Source: Rubeoparvulum massiliense (GTDB taxonomy: Bacteria; Bacillota; Bacilli; Rubeoparvulales; Rubeoparvulaceae). Taken from it: a stretch of 64,000 nt of DNA. Each line of letters begins with the position of its first letter. The first letter of the stretch is position 1. Position numbers and translations under genes: made by a program. The stretch is taken from NCBI RefSeq assembly GCF_001049895.1, contig NZ_CVPE01000005.1, positions 124,001 to 188,000 on the forward strand, given 5' to 3'. The notes beneath the pieces are model-generated. The model ran no database searches. It was given only the letters and a program-made list of their open reading frames with translations, and had not been told where the DNA came from. Below are positions 49,055 through 58,632 of the stretch, in pieces.

Positions 49055-49083
49055 GCGATCACAGGAGATGGCTCCGTGATCGC
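49055..49083 (-). terminator. Terminator after ctpB
   Basis: Arms GCGATCAC (49055-49062) and GTGATCGC (49076-49083) with further pairing in the loop, then TTTTTTT on the minus strand; it begins 8 bases after the ctpB stop. Confidence 0.88.
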
Positions 49084-49090
49084 CTGTACG

Positions 49091-50620
49091 TTAATTTTTG
49101 CTCTTTATCTTCTCTACAAGGGTTTGGATACCAGTCTGCAATTGGCGATCATGTTCTGGATTCTTCACCAATTCGATAATCAGGTCTTGTAGTTTTTCTG
49201 CGGTCTTCGCATCTACTTTTCCTGTTACCTTAAGGTGATTCGCTTTTTGGAACGCTTTAACCGCCTGTTCCATCCCTTTATCATAGTAACCATCCTCACG
49301 ACCAGGCTCATAGCCTAACCCCTTTAAGATGATCTGAAGATTTTTTACTTCGTTGCTCATCATATCATATTGATAAACCGTATCAGGTGGGATAATAGTT
49401 GCGTTAAAGTAATCTGGCTGCTTCACTTCGATATCAGGCTTGACGCCCACCTTATGAATCCATTCACCCTTTGGTGTTAACCACTTCGCAATGGTCAATT
49501 TGATCTCACTGTCATCACCCATGGTGAAAGGACTTTGAACCGTTCCTTTACCAAAGGAGGTCACACCTACTAATGTAGCCTTGACAGAAGTATCATGAAG
49601 GGCAGCAGCCATAATTTCTGAGGCACTCGCACTTCCTTCATTAATTAAGACTACAATGGGTTGATCAATACCCTTGGTTTTCGTTTTTAATACCTGCGTA
49701 TCTCCTTCACGGCTTACCACTTGAACCATCACTTGGTCTTGTGGTAGTAGACGCTCTAGCATGGAGAGAACGGCGGTTAAATACCCCCCAGGATTTCCAC
49801 GTAGGTCGATAATAAAGCCCTGAGCTCCTTGATCTGTTAGATGCTTCACTTCTTCATTGAAGCGTAAAGCAGTTTTTTCAGCAAATTGGGTGACTTCAAT
49901 CTTCCCAATCTTAACTCCTTTTACTTCGATCATTTCGCCATACACCGTTTCAATGGGGATGGTGTCACGAATCACAGTTACGGTCATCGGCTCACTGCTA
50001 CCAGCACGGATGATCCCCAGACGTGCTTCTGTCCCCTTCGGGCCACGAATCTTTAGGACTGCATCATAGAGGGAGAGGCCTTCAACACTTTCGCCATTCA
50101 CAGAGATGATCTGATCCTTGGGGCGAAGTCCTGCCTTCTCTGCTGGAGATCCCTTCAGTGGCGCCATAATGGTAACACGGCCATTTTCTAGACTCACCTC
50201 AGCGCCGATCCCTTCAAAGGTGGACTGTACTGAATTCTGAAACTCCTTCGCCTGCTCTGGTGTCATATAGACGGAGTAAGGGTCATCCAGTACATCTAAC
50301 ATTCCACGGATGGCACCTTCAACCAACTTTTGGTCATCTACTTCAATCATATAATTCTCTTGGATCAATTTGTAGGCTTCCACAATCTTTTTTAACTCAT
50401 CATCGCTGATACCTGAAAGGTCAACATCATTCGATTTCGTTCCACCCGAAGCAGCCACCACATGATCATTGCGATTAGCCATGCGTGGGTCGTCAGCACT
50501 ATTGACCGCATCTGTTTTTGGAAACAACGAATCGATATTGGCAACTAACAGGGTGGCTCCAACCACGATAACGATCACAAGTATCGAATACCATACCTTC
50601 TTGTTACCAGAGGGAGTCAT
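49091..50620 (-). CDS. ctpB: C-terminal processing peptidase CtpB (S41 family)
   Basis: Membrane-anchored serine protease (509 aa). Order: N-terminal anchor (about residues 8-28); linker; PDZ domain (VSLENGRVTIMAPLKGSPAEKAGLRPKDQIISVNG, residues roughly 115-185, given here in parts as key pattern GSPAEKAGL); S41 core with catalytic Ser in NEGSASASEI and Lys in SFGKGTVQ; and a C-terminal peptidoglycan-binding domain (LQIILKGLGYEPG, VKAFQKANHLKVTG). In B. subtilis CtpB cleaves SpoIVFA during sporulation. The start is the ATG at 50620 after AAAGGTGGTGGCAAATC; the frame extends to 50653. Confidence 0.93.
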   Translation of the reverse strand: MTPSGNKKVWYSILVIVIVVGATLLVANIDSLFPKTDAVNSADDPRMANRNDHVVAASGGTKSNDVDLSGISDDELKKIVEAYKLIQENYMIEVDDQKLVEGAIRGMLDVLDDPYSVYMTPEQAKEFQNSVQSTFEGIGAEVSLENGRVTIMAPLKGSPAEKAGLRPKDQIISVNGESVEGLSLYDAVLKIRGPKGTEARLGIIRAGSSEPMTVTVIRDTIPIETVYGEMIEVKGVKIGKIEVTQFAEKTALRFNEEVKHLTDQGAQGFIIDLRGNPGGYLTAVLSMLERLLPQDQVMVQVVSREGDTQVLKTKTKGIDQPIVVLINEGSASASEIMAAALHDTSVKATLVGVTSFGKGTVQSPFTMGDDSEIKLTIAKWLTPKGEWIHKVGVKPDIEVKQPDYFNATIIPPDTVYQYDMMSNEVKNLQIILKGLGYEPGREDGYYDKGMEQAVKAFQKANHLKVTGKVDAKTAEKLQDLIIELVKNPEHDRQLQTGIQTLVEKIKSKN

Positions 50621-50705
50621 GATTTGCCACCACCTTTTCTCTTTGCTATGCACCTAGTATACGTGATCTAGCATATTTTATGAACCTGTATTTTATCATG
50701 TTTGA

Positions 50706-51902
50706 TTATTGACCTGCAAGATACTGCTCTGGATCAACAGGTTGACCATTCAAATAAACGGTAAAATGGCAGTGCGGACCAGTAGAGCGACCAGTCGAGC
50801 CTACTTCAGCAATCTTCTGACCTCGTTCCACCTCTTGTCCAACCTCCACCTTTAGCCCACCATTACGAATATGTCCATATAGAGTCTTTAAGCCATTACC
50901 ATGTTCAATCATCACCGTATTGCCAAAGCCTCGTACATATCCTGAGACGGTGACCACACCGCTTTCAGCTGCAACGATGGTTGTACCACTGGGTGCACCG
51001 ATATCCAGTCCTGAATGGCCTGCTTGTTTCCCTGTAAAAGGATCTGAACGCATACCAAAACGTGAAGTAATCCGATGAGAATCTGGTACAGGCCATGCTA
51101 AGGCACCGCCACTCCAGTACTCCTTCACCTTAATCTCTTTAATTTTCTTCTGATTCGCAGCAATCTGCTGAGCGATGGCTAACGAATCTTGCTCAAATTC
51201 TTCCTTCATAATCCCTAATTCAGCTTCTTGGGCTTGCAATTGTGCGACACGAACTGATTGATTTTTCTTCATCACTTCAAATTGCCGTTTCTTTTCGGCT
51301 TGTTCTGTATAAAGCTTGTCCAATTGAACTAAATGAGCATCCACTTCAAGCTTCTTCTGTTCTACCAGCTTTTTATCTCGAACTTGCTCCTCTAGGATCT
51401 GCTTATCGGATTCGACAATAAGGCGGAGGGATTCCATTCGAGAAAGAAAATCACCAAAGCCTTCCGATTGGAGTAGAACATCAAGGTAGGTTACATCGCC
51501 CATTTCATACATGGCACGTACGCGTTCCTTCAAGACCCGATCCCGAGTTGCTACACGAATGATGGCTTCATCCAATTCCTTTGCAACCTTCTCCGCTTCT
51601 ACCTTCGTTTGGGAAATCTCCTTATCTAGCTGAGCAACCCGATTAATAATATCATTCAACTGCAGATCGATCTGCATTAATTCCTCTTCTAGTGCCTTCC
51701 GTTCCTTTGCAATACTATTCTGTTTCTGTTCGTATTCGCTCCGTTGCTGCTCGATCTGGTTCGCCTTCTGTTCCAGCTTCTGAATCTCTTGCTGTAGACG
51801 ATTTACAGCATCATCAGCCTCTGCTGTACTAGGAACATAGAGGGTCATGGTAATCGTCAATAACAAAAGGAAGCAAAGGCCTCGTTTTCCCCATCTCACC
51901 AT
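50706..51902 (-). CDS. Coiled-coil M23 peptidase (EnvC/PcsB-like murein hydrolase)
   Basis: A secreted 398-aa protein. Signal peptide residues about 7-30 (ending TAEA), long coiled coil from about 32 to 250 (LQQEIQKLEQKANQIEQQRSEY-type heptads), then a LytM/M23 domain with HSGLDIGAPSG (metal His and Asp) and GPHCHFTVYLNG (the HxH motif), so the peptidase site looks intact, unlike E. coli EnvC. Directly upstream on the same strand are ftsE and ftsX, whose complex controls such coiled-coil hydrolases in other bacteria. ATG at 51902 after GGAGGGAGAATTG. Confidence 0.9.
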   Translation of the reverse strand: MVRWGKRGLCFLLLLTITMTLYVPSTAEADDAVNRLQQEIQKLEQKANQIEQQRSEYEQKQNSIAKERKALEEELMQIDLQLNDIINRVAQLDKEISQTKVEAEKVAKELDEAIIRVATRDRVLKERVRAMYEMGDVTYLDVLLQSEGFGDFLSRMESLRLIVESDKQILEEQVRDKKLVEQKKLEVDAHLVQLDKLYTEQAEKKRQFEVMKKNQSVRVAQLQAQEAELGIMKEEFEQDSLAIAQQIAANQKKIKEIKVKEYWSGGALAWPVPDSHRITSRFGMRSDPFTGKQAGHSGLDIGAPSGTTIVAAESGVVTVSGYVRGFGNTVMIEHGNGLKTLYGHIRNGGLKVEVGQEVERGQKIAEVGSTGRSTGPHCHFTVYLNGQPVDPEQYLAGQ

Positions 51903-51941
51903 CAATTCTCCCTCCAGTCTTATCATCTCTATACAATGCTT

Positions 51942-52835
51942 CTATACCCGTAAGAATCTCCGGACGGAGACCAAACTTCCCCATACACCGATAAAGATCC
52001 CGATCCCTAATAGGGTGAGGAAGACCTGAGTCGCCACTGTACTCATGGGTAACAGTTCAAACCAATAGAGACTAATATCTCCATGGACAGCACCGAGCAA
52101 ATAGTAGTACCCCACCGATAGAAGAGTAATGGGGATTAAACTTCCGATTAGCCCTAATAGTAAGCCTTCCACAAAGAAGGGCCAGCGGATAAAGTTATTA
52201 GTCGCCCCAACCAGACGCATAATGGCAATCTCCTTACGTCTTGAAACAATGGTCAGCTTGATCGTGTTGGCAATTAAAAACATTGCAGTAAAAGCGAGAC
52301 CAACGATAAAGACGATCCCAATATTGCGCATTGTCGTGGTGGCCTTAAATAATTTTTCTACTTTGCCTTGTCCATACTCAACCTTATAAAATGTATCGAT
52401 CTTCTCAATTTCCTGTGCCACAAGGGAAGTACGTTGTGGAATATCTGCATGAATCTCAAATGCATCAGGGAGTGGATTTTCTTCCCGTAATGAACCAAGA
52501 TAACGCTCCCCGTCATCAAACTTGGCAATGAGCGCTTCTAAGCCCTCTTCCTTGGGAATAAACTTCACTTCAGCTACATGAGGAATCGCCTTCATTTTCG
52601 CTTCAATATTCTTCACCGTATCTGCATCTGTGCCACGATTCAAGAAGGCACGAATCTCAACCTGATTTTCAACCTGTCCAACAATATGGTTCATATTGAT
52701 AGCGAAAATTAAGAAGACACCAAGAATAATCAAAGTAATCATCACAGAAGCAATGGAAGCAAAAGTCATCCACCGATTACGAATCAGATTTCGACTACCT
52801 TCGCGAATGTGACGGCCCAACGTTCTAGCTTTCAT
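51942..52835 (-). CDS. ftsX: Cell-division ABC transporter permease FtsX
   Basis: FtsX (297 aa) spans the membrane four times (about residues 22-45, 165-190, 215-240, 265-290) with a large extracellular loop between helices 1 and 2 (residues about 50-160) that contacts murein hydrolases. FtsX-family pattern RNRWMTFASIASVMITLIILG at the first helix (shown in part) and REIAIMRLVGATNNFIRWPF near helix 3. The chosen ATG at 52835 overlaps the end of ftsE by 11 bases and has GAGGTGAATACGGCT upstream. Confidence 0.94.
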   Translation of the reverse strand: MKARTLGRHIREGSRNLIRNRWMTFASIASVMITLIILGVFLIFAINMNHIVGQVENQVEIRAFLNRGTDADTVKNIEAKMKAIPHVAEVKFIPKEEGLEALIAKFDDGERYLGSLREENPLPDAFEIHADIPQRTSLVAQEIEKIDTFYKVEYGQGKVEKLFKATTTMRNIGIVFIVGLAFTAMFLIANTIKLTIVSRRKEIAIMRLVGATNNFIRWPFFVEGLLLGLIGSLIPITLLSVGYYYLLGAVHGDISLYWFELLPMSTVATQVFLTLLGIGIFIGVWGSLVSVRRFLRV

Positions 52836-53520
52836 AGCCGTATTCACCTCGCTCTTCATCCCGTGAGATCGTTCCACTTTCAATGGCGATAACCCGTTTA
52901 CGCATCTTGTTCACAATCTCCTTGTTGTGGGTTGCCATGACCACGGTAGTACCACGAAAATTGATCTCTTCAAAAATCTGCATAATTTCCCATGAGGTAT
53001 CAGGATCCAAATTACCTGTTGGCTCATCAGCGATCACCAATGAAGGTTGATTAACCAAGGCACGGGCGATGGCCACACGCTGTTGTTCTCCTCCAGATAA
53101 CTCATCGGGTCGAGATTTCAATTTATGCTTCAGTTTTACAAGATCCAGCACATCAAAAACACGCTGCTTAATTTCCTTCCGTGGAACCTCAATCACTTCC
53201 AAAGCGAAGGCCACATTCTCGTATACACTTAGTGTTGGTAGCAGCTTATAATCCTGAAAGATGACGCCAATTTGTCGGCGAAACTTGGGGAGTTGTCGAG
53301 TCTTGATCCGATCTAAATCGAAGTTATTGACGAAGATTTTCCCTTTCGTTGGACGTTCTTGGGCATACATTAATTTAATGAACGTGGATTTTCCAGCTCC
53401 GGAAGGTCCCACGACATAAACAAATTCATGAGCATCAATCTTCACATTGATATTCTGTAATGCAAGGGTTCCATTAGGATACCGCTTCCACACATCTTGC
53501 ATCTCGATCAAAATTCTCAC
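52825..53520 (-). CDS. ftsE: Cell-division ATP-binding protein FtsE
   Basis: ABC ATPase (231 aa) that drives FtsX and so activates peptidoglycan hydrolases at division or along the sidewall. Walker A GPSGAGKST, Q-loop IGVIFQDYKLLPTLS, signature LSGGEQQRVAIARAL, Walker B LVIADEPTGNLD, switch His in MATHNKE. GTG start at 53520 with AAGGATAGGGAT in front. First gene of an ftsE-ftsX-M23 group followed by ctpB and minJ. Confidence 0.96.
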   Translation of the reverse strand: MRILIEMQDVWKRYPNGTLALQNINVKIDAHEFVYVVGPSGAGKSTFIKLMYAQERPTKGKIFVNNFDLDRIKTRQLPKFRRQIGVIFQDYKLLPTLSVYENVAFALEVIEVPRKEIKQRVFDVLDLVKLKHKLKSRPDELSGGEQQRVAIARALVNQPSLVIADEPTGNLDPDTSWEIMQIFEEINFRGTTVVMATHNKEIVNKMRKRVIAIESGTISRDEERGEYGYES

Positions 53521-53854
53521 ATCCCTATCCTTGATGTAACTTTAACTGGGATATCATGGTACTTCGACAGTGGGATACATAATTCCTTGTCTTCACCATA
53601 CTTTCCCGGGAAATTATTTTTCTTCAGCAAAAGCTCCTATTTTTTATATCGGAAATTACGAAACTAATGATAATAGTGTCAAACAAAGTATGTCGTTTTC
53701 CATTATATCATGTCCAAGAATGAGGTTGGGAGGAAAAAAGAGGGAGACTACAAAATTGATGCATTCAAGCATCAATTTTGTAGTCTCTCATTTCACTATT
53801 TTCTGCAATTATATCTTTAGCTACTCGATCTCAGCTGCAGTCATTTTTAGCTTC
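53521..53854. other. Intergenic region between ftsE and pncB
   Basis: 334 bases. It holds the long terminator at 53744-53787 and, nearer ftsE, an AT-rich stretch that should carry the ftsE promoter; a TTGACA followed by GTAATT at 17 bp is the best sigma-A-like pair I see on the minus strand, but the -10 is poor. No gene-like frame was accepted here. Confidence 0.5.
53744..53787 (-). terminator. Terminator after pncB
   Basis: Very long perfect stem: 19-bp arms (53744-53762 and 53769-53787) with a 6-nt loop ATTCAA. A TTTTTT run follows a few bases later on the minus strand. It should end transcription of pncB before ftsE. Confidence 0.8.
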
Positions 53855-55354
53855 TTACTTTTGAGGATAGAGTTCCTTGGGACGATCGCTGAGATGACAA
53901 ACACCATCCTTCGTGCTTCCACTAGCGATCAATAAGGTTTGCCGTAAATTCCACAGCTTCTCTGATAAATCAACATGATAACGATGTGGATTGGTCAAGC
54001 GTTTATGCTCTTCAGAGAAGAGGGCTAGTTGCTCCCGCGAAAAGGCTTGAATCTCTTGCAAGGTAGGGAATTGATAAAGAATCTCTCCATCCTTCATTAT
54101 CGGCACAAGGAGAGGCTGTACTTCAAAGTTACGAATCACTTTGCGTTTCCAGGTATTCACCGGATCGAAAAGCTCAAGCTCCTTGCTCATATCCAATTCC
54201 TCTTCATCGAGCATGATGAGATCTCCTATAGCCTTTCTGCTCTTCTTATCGATGAGACGAACCACCTTTTTGAAGCCGGGATTGGTAATCTTCGATGAGT
54301 TCTCAGATACTTTGATCTTCGGTACTAATTTCCCATCCTCCTCGGCAGCCATCAGTTTATACACACCACCTAAGGAAGGATCGTCACTGGAGGTGATCAG
54401 CTTGGTTCCCACACCCCAAGCATCAATTTTTGCGCCTTGCATGAGGAGCTCACGAATCAGGTACTCATCTAAATCACTGGAGGCAAAGATCTTGGTCTCT
54501 GTTAAACCAGCCGCATCCAACATCTTGCGGGCCTCTTTGGACATGTAGGCTAAGTCACCTGAATCAAGGCGAATTCCCTTCAAGGTATAGCCTTTTTCCC
54601 TGAGCTCATGACCTACACGAATGGCATTGGGCATCCCGCTCCGTAACGTATCATACGTATCCACCAGTAGCACGCAATTATCTGGAAACTGCTGTGCATA
54701 GACACGAAATGCTTCTAATTCAGAGGGCATCCGCATGACCCAAGCATGGCTGATCGTTCCCGAAACCGGGATGTTGAACATCTTACCAGCCAGTACATTG
54801 GAGGTAGAAGCACATCCTCCAATAATGGAGGCACGTGCACCATAGATGGCAGCATCAGGTCCTTGTGCCCGCCGCGCACCAAACTCCATAATGGGACCAC
54901 CCTGCGCTGCATGAACCACACGGTGTGCTTTGGTGGCGATCAAGGTTTGATGATTGATGATGGTCAATAGCGCTGTCTCTACATATTGTGCCTGAAACCA
55001 TGGACCACGGATTCGCATCAACGGTTCCTGTGGAAAGGCAACACTTCCTTCTGGCATGGCATAAACCTCACAAGTAAAGCGAAAACTAGCAAGACGCTCT
55101 AAAAAAGCTTCGTCAAAAACCTGTAAAGAACGCAGGTAAGATAAATCATCTTCGCTAAAATGGAGATTTCTAAGGTAGTCGATGGCCTGTTCCAAGCCAG
55201 CTGCAATGACGAACTGACTGCCCGATGGTGCTCGACGAAAATAGATGTCGAATACCACCTCTTGGTCGGGATTCACCTTCTCCGATGACATCATGGTCAT
55301 CTGATAAAAATCAGTAAGTAAAGTTAAATTGCGCGTAATGGACTCGTTTCCCAT
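53855..55354 (-). CDS. pncB: Nicotinate phosphoribosyltransferase
   Basis: Salvages nicotinic acid to NaMN for NAD synthesis (499 aa, long Gram-positive form). N-terminal NLTLLTDFYQMTMM, MEFGARRAQGPDAA, VSGTISHAWVM with the phosphorylatable His, RLDSGDLAYMS and GVGTKLITS of the PRTase core are seen. The ATG at 55354 has GTGGAGGATCGGATACG before it; the earlier codon at 55378 is unsupported. Divergent from tkt. Confidence 0.96.
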   Translation of the reverse strand: MGNESITRNLTLLTDFYQMTMMSSEKVNPDQEVVFDIYFRRAPSGSQFVIAAGLEQAIDYLRNLHFSEDDLSYLRSLQVFDEAFLERLASFRFTCEVYAMPEGSVAFPQEPLMRIRGPWFQAQYVETALLTIINHQTLIATKAHRVVHAAQGGPIMEFGARRAQGPDAAIYGARASIIGGCASTSNVLAGKMFNIPVSGTISHAWVMRMPSELEAFRVYAQQFPDNCVLLVDTYDTLRSGMPNAIRVGHELREKGYTLKGIRLDSGDLAYMSKEARKMLDAAGLTETKIFASSDLDEYLIRELLMQGAKIDAWGVGTKLITSSDDPSLGGVYKLMAAEEDGKLVPKIKVSENSSKITNPGFKKVVRLIDKKSRKAIGDLIMLDEEELDMSKELELFDPVNTWKRKVIRNFEVQPLLVPIMKDGEILYQFPTLQEIQAFSREQLALFSEEHKRLTNPHRYHVDLSEKLWNLRQTLLIASGSTKDGVCHLSDRPKELYPQK

Positions 55355-55438
55355 CGTATCCGATCCTCCACTTCTCAATTCTCCCTTTATATCTACTGCT
55401 TTTACTCTTACCTACGCCACATTTAAAATATGAAAATT

Positions 55439-55468
55439 TTGTGAACGTATCATTAACTTTGTTATAAT
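55439..55468 (+). promoter_or_regulatory. Candidate sigma-A promoter of tkt
   Basis: TTGTGA (55439-55444), 18-bp spacer and a perfect TATAAT (55463-55468). If used, it gives tkt a leader of about 135 bases, in which I saw no known riboswitch or strong hairpin. A weaker pair nearer the gene (TTGATT/GATAAT) is also possible. Confidence 0.4.
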
Positions 55469-55607
55469 GATAACGCAATTGACGACAAGTTACAATTCAC
55501 TTCGCGATATACTGGCATTTTTTCTTCCCTACATTGATTTTCGATCCGATTCTATAGGATAATTGATACGGAACTTTGGAAAATTATGAGGAAAAGGGGT
55601 TTCGGTA

Positions 55608-57611
55608 ATGGCACAAACCATTGATCAATTGGCAGTCAATACCATTCGTACCTTGAGTATCGATGCCATCGAAAAGGCCCAATCTGGCCATCCTGGAATG
55701 CCCATGGGTACCGCTCCCATGGCTTATACACTCTGGACGAAAAAAATGAAGCATAATCCAACCAATCCCCATTGGTTTAATCGGGATCGTTTTGTTCTCT
55801 CAGCAGGACATGGATCCATGCTTCTCTACAGCCTGCTTCATCTTTGCGGTTATGATTTACCCATGGAGGAGATTCAGCAATTCCGCCAATGGGGCAGTAA
55901 AACACCTGGACATCCTGAATATGGCCATACTGCTGGTGTAGATGCCACCACAGGACCGCTTGGACAAGGGATCGCCATGGCTGTGGGTATGGCAATGGCA
56001 GAAGCGCATCTAGCAGCTACCTATAATCGGCCCCATTTTTCCATCGTCGACCATTATACCTACGCCATCTGTGGCGACGGCGATCTTATGGAAGGAGTAG
56101 CATCAGAAGCCGCTTCTCTAGCAGGTCATCTCCAATTAGGCAAGCTGATCGTACTTTATGATTCCAATGATATCTCCCTCGATGGAAAGTTGAATATGGC
56201 CTTCTCCGAGAATGTGGCACAGCGTTTCGAAGCGTATGGCTGGCAGGTGCAACGGGTAGAGAATGAAAATGATCTTGCCGCCATTGAAGCAGCGATTACG
56301 AAGGCGCAACAAGACCCCCGCCCTAGCCTCATTGAAGTAAAGACCACCATCGGCTATGGTAGCCCCAATAAAGGGGGGAAAGGGGGAAAAGAAGGACCTC
56401 ATGGCTCTCCCCTTGGTGAAGACGAAGTTCGCTTAACCAAGGAGCAATACGGCTGGCCATTGGAACCGACATTCTATGTGCCTGAGGAAGTTCGTACTCA
56501 CTTCGCTGAGGTCAAAGCTGCAGGTACCCAAGCAGAAGAGGATTGGAACCAACTCTTTGCTGAGTATGAACATGCTTTCCCAGGACCTGCCCAAGTCCTA
56601 AAGGATGCCATGGCAGATAAGCTACCAGAGAAGCTTCATGAAGTGCTTCCCCAGTTTGAAGCAGGAAAAAAACTGGCCACCCGTGCTGCCTCTGGTGAAG
56701 TGATCAACGCCCTAGCTGATCATCTCCCTACTCTCTTCGGTGGATCAGCAGACTTAGCTAGCTCCAATAATACACTCATGAAGAAGGAGAAAAATTTCCT
56801 CCCTGGCCAATATGAAGGACGCAATATTTGGTTTGGTGTACGGGAGTTCGCCATGGGCGCAGCATTGAATGGGATGAAGCTCCATGGTGGCTTACATGTA
56901 TACGGAGCAACCTTCTTCGTCTTCTCAGACTATGTTCGTCCTGCCATACGCCTTTCAGCACTCCAAGGCTTGCCTGTAGTCTATATCTTTACCCACGATA
57001 GTATTGCCGTTGGTGAGGATGGTCCTACCCATGAACCCATTGAGCATCTTCCTTCCTTACGTGCCATCCCCAATCTCTTGGTGATGCGACCTGCTGATGC
57101 CAATGAGACGAAGGCTGCATGGTGGACGGCGTTACAGCAATCCGATCGTCCCACTGTCTTAGTCCTCTCTCGTCAAGGCTTACCGGTGTTAGCGGAGACG
57201 CAAAATGCCCTTGAAGATGTGAAACGTGGTGCTTACATCCTTGCCGATGCCAAAGCAGGTCAGCCTGAATTGATCCTCATCGCCACTGGTTCAGAAGTGA
57301 GCCTGGCCATGGAAGCGAAAGCTCAACTAGAGCAAGAAGGAATTGCTACCCGAGTCGTCAGCATGCCAGTATGGGAGCTCTTCGCTGAACAGGATGCCAG
57401 CTACAAAGAGAGCGTGCTACCCTCTAATGTGAAGAAGCGCCTGGCCATTGAAATGGCGAACCCCCTTGGCTGGGAACGCTATGTCGGTGATGAGGGTGCC
57501 ATTCTAGGTATTCATACCTTCGGTGCCTCCGCTCCTGGTAACCGTCTCTTAAAGGAATACGGCTTTACTGTGGAGAATGTGGTGGCAGAAGCAAAAAAAC
57601 TATTGGATTAA
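55608..57611 (+). CDS. tkt: Transketolase
   Basis: TPP enzyme of the pentose phosphate pathway (667 aa) that moves two-carbon units between sugar phosphates. N-terminal [24 protein letters not shown] motif [15 protein letters not shown]...SNDISLDG, catalytic Glu in [15 protein letters not shown], and [20 protein letters not shown] in the pyrimidine domain. AGGAAAAGGGG precedes the ATG. One of three plus-strand genes in the window; ends in a bidirectional terminator. Confidence 0.98.
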   Translation: MAQTIDQLAVNTIRTLSIDAIEKAQSGHPGMPMGTAPMAYTLWTKKMKHNPTNPHWFNRDRFVLSAGHGSMLLYSLLHLCGYDLPMEEIQQFRQWGSKTPGHPEYGHTAGVDATTGPLGQGIAMAVGMAMAEAHLAATYNRPHFSIVDHYTYAICGDGDLMEGVASEAASLAGHLQLGKLIVLYDSNDISLDGKLNMAFSENVAQRFEAYGWQVQRVENENDLAAIEAAITKAQQDPRPSLIEVKTTIGYGSPNKGGKGGKEGPHGSPLGEDEVRLTKEQYGWPLEPTFYVPEEVRTHFAEVKAAGTQAEEDWNQLFAEYEHAFPGPAQVLKDAMADKLPEKLHEVLPQFEAGKKLATRAASGEVINALADHLPTLFGGSADLASSNNTLMKKEKNFLPGQYEGRNIWFGVREFAMGAALNGMKLHGGLHVYGATFFVFSDYVRPAIRLSALQGLPVVYIFTHDSIAVGEDGPTHEPIEHLPSLRAIPNLLVMRPADANETKAAWWTALQQSDRPTVLVLSRQGLPVLAETQNALEDVKRGAYILADAKAGQPELILIATGSEVSLAMEAKAQLEQEGIATRVVSMPVWELFAEQDASYKESVLPSNVKKRLAIEMANPLGWERYVGDEGAILGIHTFGASAPGNRLLKEYGFTVENVVAEAKKLLD

Positions 57612-57630
57612 TCTCCATACAGCAGGTACA

Positions 57631-57666
57631 AAAAGACCATCGCAGCGATTGCCACGATGGTCTTTT
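57631..57666. terminator. Bidirectional terminator between tkt and yitT
   Basis: AAAAGACCATCG (57631-57642) and CGATGGTCTTTT (57655-57666) form a 12-bp stem with A/T ends on both sides, suited for both convergent genes. Confidence 0.88.
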
Positions 57667-57692
57667 GCTTTTTACTGATGGATAAACGTTAC

Positions 57693-58556
57693 TCATCTTT
57701 TCATCGCTTGGAATCCTTGCCCCAAGACTTCATTGGCACTGGTTACAATAACGAAAGCATCTGGGTCATGAGTCCGCACCACATCCTTCAGATGGGTTAA
57801 CTCTTGCTGATCCACCACACACATGAGGATGGGCCGCGCTTCTTCTGTATATCCTCCAAAGGCGGAGATCCGCGTGACTCCCCGATTCACCTCAGTCAGG
57901 ATCGCATGCTGAACCGAGCGTGTTTCACGGGTAATGATCAAGGCCAGCGTACTGAAGTCGCCCCCCACATTGATGAGATTGATGGTCCTTCCCGTGACGA
58001 ATAAGGCAACCAAAGCATAGAGCGCTTGCTCTGGATTGTAATAAAAGAAGGCGGTGGCAACGATCATGCCATCAATCATCATCACAATATTGCCCAAGCT
58101 CCAATGGGTGTACTTATGAATCATCTGGGCTGCGAGGTCTGTTCCACCTGTGGAGGCCTTACCACGAAAAACCAATCCTATGCCTGCTCCTACGCCCAAT
58201 CCACCAAACAAGGCAGATAATAATGGGTCATGGGAAAGAGGTACCATCTGATCAGTAAGGAAGACGAAGAAGGGAAGCACTAAAGTCCCATAGAGCGTCT
58301 TGATTCCAAACTGTTTTCCTAAAATAAGGACCCCAGCAATAAAGAGGGGAATATTAAGACCCCACTGGATATAGGCTGGACGGATTCCGGTCATATCAAA
58401 GAGAATAATACTAAGTCCACTAACACCGCCAGAGGCGATCCGGGCGGGAATCAAAAACAGGTTGAAGGCAAGTGCCACCAGAAAAGCACCTGCTGTAATA
58501 TAGAGATACTCCTTCAACTTCTGCTGCGTTGTCAAAGACTGCGTCGTTGGCTGCAT
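57693..58556 (-). CDS. YitT family membrane protein
   Basis: A 287-aa protein with five to six membrane helices (about residues 15-170, key pattern GGVSGLSIIL and GKASTGGTDL) and a C-terminal DUF2179 domain (about 200-280; ITRETRSVQHAILTEVNRGVT). Many paralogues exist in Bacillota; function unknown. The start is the ATG at 58556 (AAAGGAAGATGGGG upstream). Between prfB and tkt. Confidence 0.88.
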   Translation of the reverse strand: MQPTTQSLTTQQKLKEYLYITAGAFLVALAFNLFLIPARIASGGVSGLSIILFDMTGIRPAYIQWGLNIPLFIAGVLILGKQFGIKTLYGTLVLPFFVFLTDQMVPLSHDPLLSALFGGLGVGAGIGLVFRGKASTGGTDLAAQMIHKYTHWSLGNIVMMIDGMIVATAFFYYNPEQALYALVALFVTGRTINLINVGGDFSTLALIITRETRSVQHAILTEVNRGVTRISAFGGYTEEARPILMCVVDQQELTHLKDVVRTHDPDAFVIVTSANEVLGQGFQAMKR

Positions 58557-58632
58557 CCCCATCTTCCTTTATCTAGGTTCTTCTCATTGAGCGCTGGCGA
58601 TTTGGTTACAGTTCATCACCATGATGGTGAGA

